DNA of 64,000 bases, taken from Streptomyces alfalfae. Lineage in GTDB: Bacteria > Actinomycetota > Actinomycetes > Streptomycetales > Streptomycetaceae. Below, piece by piece: positions 8,505 to 15,026 of this stretch. The stretch spans positions 62,001-126,000 of the forward strand of contig NZ_QEXM01000041.1 in NCBI RefSeq assembly GCF_004127445.1, in the 5' to 3' direction. The notes under the pieces were generated by a model. It worked only from the letters and a program-made list of their open reading frames with translations. It was not told the origin of the DNA and did not search any database. The translations under genes were made by a program, and so were the position numbers. Position 1 is the stretch's first letter. Each line of letters starts with the position of its first letter.

Positions 8505-8945
8505 TCAGTCGCCCAGCGGGGCGCGGGCCTCGACGAGGGCGCGCAGGGCCTTGGCGTCGGCGACGGCCTGCTGCCTGGCGATGCCCGGCTGGATGCCGAG
8601 GGCGGGGAGGCTGGTGCCGTCGCTGAGGTTCAAGAAGACCCACGGGTCGCCGGGGCGCAGGGTGACCTGCACGACCTGCGCCCACTCCAGACGCCGACTG
8701 GTCGCGATGTTGACGACGTGCACGCCGGACTCGTCGGCGACGACCTTGGGCCTGGCGAGCAGGACGAGGACGCCGAAGAGCAGCGCGCCGGTGAAGACGA
8801 AGCTGGTCCGCTCGCCGGGGCTGAGGTTCGGCAGCAGGAAGGCGATCACGGTGAGGACGGCGAACATCACGGCGCCCGCACTGAGCAGGACCGTCCGGGT
8901 CCGCCTCGGCCTGAAGGTGACGGGGAGCTCGGGAAGCTCGGACAT
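8505..8945 (-). CDS. Membrane-anchored bacterial PH-domain protein
   Basis: 146 residues. Two hydrophobic helices (about 18-41 and 48-66) are followed by a PH-like beta domain (about 70-135) with the pattern VVADESGVHVVN and LEWAQVVQVTLRPGDPW, typical of bacterial PH-domain membrane proteins. It begins 19 bp after hisG and is the last gene of the rib-his operon. Function unknown. A second PH-type membrane protein sits inside the pyrimidine operon of this window (50795-51364). Confidence 0.8.
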   Translation of the reverse strand: MSELPELPVTFRPRRTRTVLLSAGAVMFAVLTVIAFLLPNLSPGERTSFVFTGALLFGVLVLLARPKVVADESGVHVVNIATSRRLEWAQVVQVTLRPGDPWVFLNLSDGTSLPALGIQPGIARQQAVADAKALRALVEARAPLGD

Positions 8946-8964
8946 GCGGCGGTTCTCCTGCCGG

Positions 8965-9822
8965 TCAGAGGCGACAGGCGTGGATCGCCGTGGTCAGGAT
9001 GGCCCGCGCCCCGAGGGCGTACAGGTCGTCCATGACGCGCTGGGCCTCCTTGGCGGGGACCATGGAGCGCACGGCGACCCAGCCTTCGTTGTGCAGTGGT
9101 GAGATGGTCGGCGACTCCAGGCCCGGGGTGAGGGCGACGGCGCGCTCCAGGTGCTCGGCGCGGCAGTCGTAGTCCATCATCACGTACGAGCGGGCGACGA
9201 GGACGCCCTGGAGGCGGCGGAGGAACTGCTCGATCTTGGGCTGGGCCGGGTCGGAGGTGTCGGCCCCGGTGCGCCGGATGACGACCGCCTCCGACTTCAT
9301 GATGGGCTCGCCGAAGACCTCCAGGCCCGCGTTGCGCAGGGAGGTGCCGGTCTCGACGACGTCCGCGATGACCTGGGCGACGCCCAGCTCGATGGCGGTC
9401 TCGACGGCGCCGTCGAGGTGGACCACGGAGGCGTCGACGCCGTGCTCCGCGAGGTGCTTGGCGACGATGCCCTCGTACGAGGTCGCGACGGTCCTGCCCG
9501 CGAGGTCCTCGACGGCGGTGGCCGTGCCCGGCTTGGCGGCGAAGCGGAAGGTGGAGCGGGCGAAGCCGAGCGGCAGGATGGCCTCGGCGCCGGCGCCGGA
9601 GTCGACGAGCAGGTCCTGGCCGGTGATGCCGATGTCGAGGCGGCCCGCCGAGACGTAGATCGCGATGTCCTTGGGGCGCAGGTAGAAGAACTCGACCTCG
9701 TTCTCGGGGTCGACGAGGACGAGTTCCTTGGACTCCTTGCGCTGCTGGTATCCGGCCTCATGGAGCATCGCCGACGCAGGTCCGGACAGTGAACCCTTGT
9801 TGGGGACGGCGATGCGCAGCAT
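8965..9822 (-). CDS. hisG: ATP phosphoribosyltransferase, long form
   Basis: 285 residues starting MLRIAVPNKGSLS, the HisG N-terminus. It condenses ATP and PRPP in the first committed step of histidine synthesis. The length and C-terminal region (about 210-285, including SPTISPLHNEGWVAVRSMV) match the long form with an ACT-like regulatory domain, which is inhibited by histidine and needs no HisZ. The PRPP-binding segment is near ADVVETGTSLRNAGL. AAGGA precedes the ATG. It follows hisE by 50 bp in an operon headed by riboflavin genes; the other his genes are elsewhere. Confidence 0.98.
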   Translation of the reverse strand: MLRIAVPNKGSLSGPASAMLHEAGYQQRKESKELVLVDPENEVEFFYLRPKDIAIYVSAGRLDIGITGQDLLVDSGAGAEAILPLGFARSTFRFAAKPGTATAVEDLAGRTVATSYEGIVAKHLAEHGVDASVVHLDGAVETAIELGVAQVIADVVETGTSLRNAGLEVFGEPIMKSEAVVIRRTGADTSDPAQPKIEQFLRRLQGVLVARSYVMMDYDCRAEHLERAVALTPGLESPTISPLHNEGWVAVRSMVPAKEAQRVMDDLYALGARAILTTAIHACRL

Positions 9823-9872
9823 GAGGTCGGATTCCTTTGCGTGGTGTGGGTGGGACGAGCCGGGGTGGCGGC

Positions 9873-10145
9873 TCAGAGGTGGGCGTACACGTCGTCGAGG
9901 GAGATGCCGCGGGCGACCATCATCACCTGGACGTGGTACAGGAGCTGGGAGATCTCCTCGGCGGCGGCTTCCTTGCCCTCGTGCTCGGCGGCCATCCAGA
10001 CCTCGGCGGCCTCCTCGACGACCTTCTTGCCGATGGCATGGACGCCCTTGTCCACCAGCTCGGCGGTGCGGGAGGTCGCGGGGTCGCCGTTGGCGGCCTT
10101 GTGCTGGAGCTCGGTGAAGAGCTCCTCGAAAGTCTTCTTGGACAT
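9873..10145 (-). CDS. hisE: Phosphoribosyl-ATP pyrophosphatase
   Basis: 90 residues from ATG 10145 (MSKKTFEELF). It hydrolyses phosphoribosyl-ATP to phosphoribosyl-AMP, the second histidine step, and acts directly after HisG. The all-alpha MazG-like fold is recognisable by KKVVEEAAEVWMAAEHEG and EEISQLLYHVQVMM, whose acidic residues bind Mg2+. It is a stand-alone HisE, not a HisIE fusion. It lies 35 bp after ribH and 50 bp before hisG in the same operon. Confidence 0.97.
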   Translation of the reverse strand: MSKKTFEELFTELQHKAANGDPATSRTAELVDKGVHAIGKKVVEEAAEVWMAAEHEGKEAAAEEISQLLYHVQVMMVARGISLDDVYAHL

Positions 10146-10180
10146 GATGCCGTTCACTCTACGCGCCCGGGCGGCGCCGC

Positions 10181-10666
10181 TCAGCGCCAGGGCTCGGAGA
10201 CGGTGCGCAGCGTGGTCGCGGTGGCGACGGCCGCGGTGACCGCTTCGTGCCCCTTGTCCTCGGTGGACCCCACGAGACCGGCGCGGTCGAGCGCCTGCTC
10301 CTCCGTGTCGCAGGTCAGCACGCCGAAGCCGATCGGCACCCCGGTGTCCACGGAGACCTGGGTGAGGCCCTGGGTGACGCCCTGGCACACGTACTCGAAG
10401 TGCGGGGTGCCGCCGCGGATGACGACGCCCAGCGCGACGATCGCGTCGTACCCGCGTCCGGCGAGGACCTTCGCGACGACCGGCAGTTCGTAGCTGCCGG
10501 GCACGCGCAGGACGGTCGGCTCGCTGATGCCGAGCTCGGTCAGGGCGCGCAGGGCGCCGTCGACGAGGCCGTCCATGACCTTCTCGTGCCACTGCGCGGC
10601 GATCACCGCGACCCGCAGGTCGCCGCAGTTCTTCACGCTCAGTTCGGGTGCGCCCTTGCCGCTCAC
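10181..10666 (-). CDS. ribH: 6,7-dimethyl-8-ribityllumazine synthase
   Basis: 161 residues from GTG 10666 with AAGGAG six bases upstream. It condenses 5-amino-6-ribitylaminouracil with dihydroxybutanone phosphate, the penultimate riboflavin step. Family motifs include AQWHEKVMDGL, VPGSYELPVVAK and VIRGGTPHFEYV with the catalytic His, plus GVLTCDTEEQA. The length is normal for the icosahedral or pentameric enzyme. Fifth gene of the FMN-riboswitch operon, 44 bp after ribBA. Confidence 0.98.
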   Translation of the reverse strand: MSGKGAPELSVKNCGDLRVAVIAAQWHEKVMDGLVDGALRALTELGISEPTVLRVPGSYELPVVAKVLAGRGYDAIVALGVVIRGGTPHFEYVCQGVTQGLTQVSVDTGVPIGFGVLTCDTEEQALDRAGLVGSTEDKGHEAVTAAVATATTLRTVSEPWR

Positions 10667-10710
10667 GCGCTTCTCCTTCGGTCGGGTCTGTTGACGGTGC
10701 GGGGTGGTGC

Positions 10711-12009
10711 TTACTGGTTGCCGCAGGCGGAGACGCCGGGGGCGTCGAGCCAGGGGAGGTCGTGGCCCATCCGGTCCCGCTTGGTGCGCAGGTAGTGCAG
10801 GTTGTGCTCACCGGCCTTGACCGGCATGGGCTCGCGCCCGGTGACCTTCAGGCCGTGCCGCAGGACCGCGTCGGTCTTGTCGGGGTTGTTGGTCATCAGC
10901 CGGACGCCGCGCACGCCGAGGTCGGCGAGGATGCGGGCGCCCGCGCCGTAGTCCCTGGCGTCGGCGGGCAGGCCGAGCTCCAGGTTGGCGTCGAGGGTGT
11001 CGCTGCCGCGCTCCTGGAGTTCGTAGGCGCGCAGTTTGGAGAGCAGGCCGATGCCGCGCCCCTCGTGGCCGCGGAGGTAGACGACGATGCCGCGGCCCTC
11101 CGCGGTGACGCGCTCCATGGACGCCTGGAGCTGCGGTCCGCAGTCGCAGCGCAGGGAGTGGAAGACGTCGCCGGTCAGGCACTCGGAGTGCAGCCGCACC
11201 AGGACGTCCTCGCCGTCGCCGATGTCGCCGTGGACGAGGGCGACGTGCTCGACGCCGTCGACGGTGGAGCGGTAGCCGTACGCGGTGAAGTCGCCGAAGG
11301 CGGTGGGCAGCCGGACCTCGGCCTCGCGGCGGACGGTGGGCTCCGAGGAGCGGCGGTAGGCGATCAGGTCCTCGATGGAGATGACCGTCAGGCCGTGCTT
11401 GCGGGCGAAGGGGATCAGCTCGGGCAGCCGGAGCATCCTGCCGTCCTCGCCGGCGATCTCCACGATGGCCCCGGCCGGGCGCAGGCCCGCGAGGCGGGCG
11501 AGGTCGACGGCGGCCTCGGTGTGGCCGTTGCGGGCGAGGACGCCGCCGGGCCGGGCGCGCAGCGGGAAGATGTGCCCGGGGCGCACGAAGTCGTCGGGGC
11601 CCGCCTCGCCGCCGGCGAGGAGCCGGAGCGTGGCCGCGCGGTCGGCGGCGGAGATGCCGGTGCTGACGCCGTGCGCGGCCGAGGCGTCGACGGAGACGGT
11701 GAAGGCGGTGCTCATCGACTCGGTGTTGTGCTCGACCATCTGCGGCAGCCGCAGCCGGTCGAGCTCGTCGGCCTCCATGGGCGCGCAGATCAGGCCGCGG
11801 CACTCGCTCATCATGAAGGCGATGATCTCGGGGGTCGCCATCTCGGCGGCGACGACGAGGTCGCCCTCGTTCTCGCGGTCCTCGTCGTCGACGACCACGA
11901 CGGGCCGCCCCGCGGCGATGTCGCGGATGGCCTGCTCGACGGGGTCGAGGGCGAGGTCCGGGGCGTCCTCGCCGTGGGCCGTGCTGTACCAAACGGGCGC
12001 CGCGCTCAT
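10711..12009 (-). CDS. ribBA: Bifunctional DHBP synthase / GTP cyclohydrolase II
   Basis: 432 residues. The N-terminal half (about 1-220) is 3,4-dihydroxy-2-butanone 4-phosphate synthase with the acidic DDEDRENEGDL loop. The C-terminal half is GTP cyclohydrolase II with zinc ligands in SECLTGDVFHSLRCDC and the catalytic RGHEGRGIGL. It supplies both precursors of riboflavin from ribulose 5-phosphate and GTP. The ATG at 12009 overlaps the ribM stop (ATGA), and AAGGAG lies seven bases upstream inside ribM. An in-frame upstream extension runs through ribM in the wrong frame and is rejected. Confidence 0.97.
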   Translation of the reverse strand: MSAAPVWYSTAHGEDAPDLALDPVEQAIRDIAAGRPVVVVDDEDRENEGDLVVAAEMATPEIIAFMMSECRGLICAPMEADELDRLRLPQMVEHNTESMSTAFTVSVDASAAHGVSTGISAADRAATLRLLAGGEAGPDDFVRPGHIFPLRARPGGVLARNGHTEAAVDLARLAGLRPAGAIVEIAGEDGRMLRLPELIPFARKHGLTVISIEDLIAYRRSSEPTVRREAEVRLPTAFGDFTAYGYRSTVDGVEHVALVHGDIGDGEDVLVRLHSECLTGDVFHSLRCDCGPQLQASMERVTAEGRGIVVYLRGHEGRGIGLLSKLRAYELQERGSDTLDANLELGLPADARDYGAGARILADLGVRGVRLMTNNPDKTDAVLRHGLKVTGREPMPVKAGEHNLHYLRTKRDRMGHDLPWLDAPGVSACGNQ

Positions 12010-12653
12010 GCCGGGGCTCCTTCCATGACGGGCCGGGAGGCCGCCGCGCGCGAGCGCAGCCACCAGTCGCGCATGCCCCAGAGGACGAGGGCGAGGTAGA
12101 TGACGTAGACGAGGCCGGAGAAGGCCAGGCCGCTGCTGAAGGCGAGCGGCACGCCGACCACGTCGACGAGCAGCCAGGCGAACCAGAACTCGACGAGGCC
12201 GCGGGCCTGGGCGACCATGGCGGCGAGCGTGCCGACGAAGATGTAGGCGTCGGGCCAGGGGTTCCAGGACAGGTCGGGTACGGCGCTGAAGAGGGCGCCG
12301 ACCGCGAGCGTGCCGACGGCGGTGCCGCCGAGCAGGACGCCCCGCTCCTTCCAGGTGGCGAACCGGATGGCGATGGAGCCGTCCTGCGCCTGCTGCCTGC
12401 CGCGCGTCCACTGCCGCCAGCCCCACACCGCGACGCCGATGACGAGGAGCTGCTTGCCGACGCCGCCGGAGAGCTGCGCGGAGGCGTAGGCGGCGACGAG
12501 GATGGCGCCGGAGAGGAGCTGGGCGGGCCAGGTCCATATGGAGCGCCGCCAGCCGAGCGCGAGGGCGATGAGGCCGACGGTGTTGCCGATCATGTCGGAC
12601 CACATGATGTGCTGGTCGAAGGCGGTGAACGCCTCGGAGTTGAGCCAGTTCAC
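12006..12653 (-). CDS. ribM: Riboflavin transporter of the PnuC/RibM (PnuX) family
   Basis: 215 residues with about six to seven transmembrane segments. PnuC fold motifs are present: IGNTVGLIALALGWRRS near the N-terminus and WNPWPDAYIFVGTLAAMVAQ in the second half. PnuC proteins normally carry nicotinamide riboside, but family members inside FMN-riboswitch operons of Streptomyces and Corynebacterium (RibM/PnuX) are facilitators for riboflavin and roseoflavin. Position between ribE and ribBA, with four-base overlaps on both sides, supports riboflavin as substrate. The GTG start has AGGAGG seven bases upstream. Confidence 0.88.
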   Translation of the reverse strand: MNWLNSEAFTAFDQHIMWSDMIGNTVGLIALALGWRRSIWTWPAQLLSGAILVAAYASAQLSGGVGKQLLVIGVAVWGWRQWTRGRQQAQDGSIAIRFATWKERGVLLGGTAVGTLAVGALFSAVPDLSWNPWPDAYIFVGTLAAMVAQARGLVEFWFAWLLVDVVGVPLAFSSGLAFSGLVYVIYLALVLWGMRDWWLRSRAAASRPVMEGAPA

Positions 12654-13291
12654 TTGGTGGCCTCCTGAGCCGGGGTGACGGCCTCCTGACCGGGGGCGTG
12701 GGCGCGGTCGCCGATGAGGCGCTCCACGTACTTGGCGATGATGTCCACTTCGAGGTTGACCGGGTCGCCGGGCTGCTTGATGCCGAGCGTGGTCAGCGCG
12801 AGGGTGGTGGGGATGAGGCTGATGGTGAAGAAGTCGCGGCCCGCTTCGACGACGGTGAGGCTGACGCCGTCGACGGTGATGGAGCCCTTCTCCACGACGT
12901 AGCGCGAGAGGCCGGCGGGGAGGGAGACCTTGACGACCTCCCAGTTCTCGGACGGCTCGCGCGCGACGATCTCGCCGGTGCCGTCGACGTGGCCCTGCAC
13001 GATGTGTCCGCCGAGGCGCGCGCCGACGGCGGTGGGGCGCTCCAGGTTGACGCGGGAGCCGACCGTGAGCGCGCCGAGGCTGGAGCGGTTCAGGGTCTCC
13101 GCCATGACGTCGGCGGTGAACTCCTCGCCCTCGTGTTCCACGACCGTCAGGCAGACGCCGTTGACCGCGATGGAGTCACCGTGCTTGGCGCCCTCGGTGA
13201 CGACGGGGCCGCGCAGGCGGAAGCGGGAGGCGTCGGGAAGGTTCTCGACGGCGGTGATCTCGCCCAGCTCTTCGACGATTCCGGTGAACAC
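12650..13291 (-). CDS. ribE: Riboflavin synthase alpha chain
   Basis: 213 residues from GTG 13291 (AAGGAG seven bases upstream), beginning with the signature FTGIVEELG. It dismutates two lumazine molecules into riboflavin and aminoribitylpyrimidine. The two homologous barrels are visible as repeated GDSIAVNGVCLTVV and GSITVDGVSLTVVEAG, and GGHIVQGHVDG begins the second barrel. The stop overlaps the ribM start by four bases. The same enzyme is called ribC in Bacillus. Confidence 0.97.
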   Translation of the reverse strand: MFTGIVEELGEITAVENLPDASRFRLRGPVVTEGAKHGDSIAVNGVCLTVVEHEGEEFTADVMAETLNRSSLGALTVGSRVNLERPTAVGARLGGHIVQGHVDGTGEIVAREPSENWEVVKVSLPAGLSRYVVEKGSITVDGVSLTVVEAGRDFFTISLIPTTLALTTLGIKQPGDPVNLEVDIIAKYVERLIGDRAHAPGQEAVTPAQEATK

Positions 13292-13292
13292 G

Positions 13293-14378
13293 TCAGTGCT
13301 CCTTCGCTACGAGGGTCGCGGTGATCCGCAGGTCGGGTCCGAGGCGGCGGATCTCGCTCACGTCGAGCCGCAACGCTTGGGTGATGGTGGTGATTCCGCC
13401 GCCCGCGAGGGCGGGGGGGCCCGCGCCGAGCAGGGCGGGGGCGAGGTAGCCGACGACGCGGTCGACGGCGCCCGCGGCGACGAAGGCCCCGGCGAGCGTC
13501 GGGCCGCCTTCGAGGAGTACGGAGCGCACCCCGCGCGTGTGCAGGGCGTCGAGCAGCGCGGGGACGTCGAGGCCGCCGTCGGCGCGCGGCAGCCGTACGG
13601 TCTCGGCGGTGACGGCCGGTGTGACGTCGTCGGCGACGGCGATCAGGGTCGGCGCCGCGTCGTCCAGGACACGGGCGCCGGGTGTGACGGCGGTGCCGCT
13701 CGTGTCGACGACGACCCGCAGCGGCTGGACGGCGCCCGCGACGCCGCGCACGGCGAGGTGGGGGTCGTCGGCGCGCTGGGTGCCGGAGCCGACGACCACG
13801 GCGTCGCACTCGGCGCGCAGCCGGTGGACGTCCGCGCGGGCCTCGGCGGAGGTGATCCAGCGGCTGGTGCCGTCGGCGGCGGCGATGCGGCCGTCCAGGG
13901 TGGCGGCGTACTTCCAGGTGACGTGGGGGCGGCCGAGCCGCACGGAGGTCAGCCAGGCGGCGTTCCCCTCGGCGGCCTCGGCCTCGCACAGGCCCTGCTC
14001 GACGGAGATCCCGGCCGCACGGAGGGTCTCGGCGCCGCCGGTCGCGGCGGGGTTCGGGTCGCTGACCGCGTAGACGACACGGGCGACGCCCGCCTCGATG
14101 AGGGCCTGGGCGCAGGGACCGGTGCGGCCGGTGTGGTTGCAGGGTTCGAGGGTGACGAGGGCGGTGCCGCCGCGGGCCCGGCCACCGGCCGCGCGCAGGG
14201 CGTTGACCTCGGCGTGCGGGCCTCCCGCGCGCTGGTGCCAGCCCTCGCCCGCGACCTCGCCGGAGGCGTCGAGGACGACGCACCCGACGACGGGATTGGG
14301 GCTCGTGGCTCCGAGGCCGAGCGCTGAGAGCGCGAGCGCGCGCCGCATGGCGGCTTCTTCGGCTGCGGCGGTGGCCAC
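13293..14378 (-). CDS. ribD: Bifunctional riboflavin deaminase/reductase
   Basis: 361 residues from GTG 14378, chosen because AGGAGG (14384-14389) is five bases upstream; a later ATG (MRRALALS) lacks such a site. The N-terminal deaminase has zinc ligands in GGPHAEVNAL and EPCNHTGRTGPC. The C-terminal reductase has KYAATLDGRIA and LLEGGPTLAGAFV. It converts the GTP cyclohydrolase product in two steps. First gene of the FMN-controlled operon; one base separates its stop from the ribE start. Confidence 0.97.
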   Translation of the reverse strand: MATAAAEEAAMRRALALSALGLGATSPNPVVGCVVLDASGEVAGEGWHQRAGGPHAEVNALRAAGGRARGGTALVTLEPCNHTGRTGPCAQALIEAGVARVVYAVSDPNPAATGGAETLRAAGISVEQGLCEAEAAEGNAAWLTSVRLGRPHVTWKYAATLDGRIAAADGTSRWITSAEARADVHRLRAECDAVVVGSGTQRADDPHLAVRGVAGAVQPLRVVVDTSGTAVTPGARVLDDAAPTLIAVADDVTPAVTAETVRLPRADGGLDVPALLDALHTRGVRSVLLEGGPTLAGAFVAAGAVDRVVGYLAPALLGAGPPALAGGGITTITQALRLDVSEIRRLGPDLRITATLVAKEH

Positions 14379-14527
14379 CGGGTCCTCCTGCCTCTTCGGG
14401 CACGGACTCCGGGGCTGTCGAAAGACGACACGTACGGGCGAGGCACCTGTGGCGACGCCGACGCCGATGACACCTGCTCCCGGGATCGCCCGGGCACCGG
14501 CTCCCGGGAAACCCGAGAACCGCCCCC

Positions 14528-14543
14528 GGCCTCGTACGAGGCC
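14528..14543 (-). promoter_or_regulatory. 16-nt palindrome, candidate expression-platform element of the FMN riboswitch
   Basis: GGCCTCGTACGAGGCC is self-complementary and lies 43 nt downstream of the FMN aptamer in the ribD leader. Ten bases of it can instead pair with GGCCTCGTAC just upstream of the aptamer (14722-14731). It could form an anti-terminator or terminator-like hairpin; its role is inferred. Confidence 0.4.
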
Positions 14544-14586
14544 AGGAACAAGCAACTACGGCGGCGCGCAAGGATGCCCGCCCGCC

Positions 14587-14713
14587 GCGCACTGCCTCCC
14601 ATCCGGACTTTCACCGTCGGTCCAGGAATTTCACCTGGTCAACCGGCCGCTGGAGGCGACCGGGTCGCGGACTGTAACCGCCGGTTCGGAATTACACCGA
14701 CCCCGGAGTGCGC
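14587..14713 (-). promoter_or_regulatory. FMN riboswitch (RFN element) of the rib-his operon
   Basis: Read on the minus strand, the closing helix P1 is GCGCACT (14707-14713) with AGTGCGC (14587-14593). Conserved aptamer blocks lie between: GGGGTCGGTGTAATTCC, CCGGCGGTTACAGTCCGCGA, GACCAGGTGAAATTCCTGG and ACCGACGGTGAAAGTCCGGA. These match the RFN consensus throughout. FMN binding normally reduces expression of the downstream riboflavin genes. About 210 nt separate the aptamer from the ribD start and hold GC-rich hairpins that could form the expression platform. Confidence 0.96.
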
Positions 14714-14861
14714 TGCTTCTGGTACGAGGCCAGTGTGCCACGTCTGATCGTCGGCCCGTCGGGCGGCGGCCTGTGGGCTGACTCACAGGCGTTCCGGGCA
14801 TAAGACCTCCCCCGCCCCAGCCGCCACCCGGGCCCCGGGGCGCGCTCCCCGGCGGGACGAC

Positions 14862-14905
14862 TTTGGTCCAGACCTATTGACGCTTTGGTCTAGTCCTCTT
14901 AATCT
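14862..14905 (+). promoter_or_regulatory. Chitinase promoter with two DasR/chitinase direct repeats
   Basis: TTGACG (14877-14882) and TAATCT (14900-14905) are 17 bp apart. TTTGGTCCAGACCT (14862-14875) sits just upstream of the -35 and TTTGGTCTAGTCCT (14884-14897) fills the spacer, 22 bp later. They match the direct repeats of Streptomyces chitinase promoters and the DasR responsive element core TGGTCTAGACCA. Occupancy of the second copy would block RNA polymerase directly. Induction by chitin oligosaccharides or glucosamine phosphates is expected from the family. Confidence 0.8.
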
Positions 14906-15026
14906 CTGCGTCACCTCCGAGGAGCGGGAGCCGACGGTGTGCGCACACCGGGCCCCGGCACGTTTCACGTCATCGCCCGTGTGTTCCGCCCCGTTCGCGC
15001 ACCACCCCCGCACCTGGAGGTTCCCC

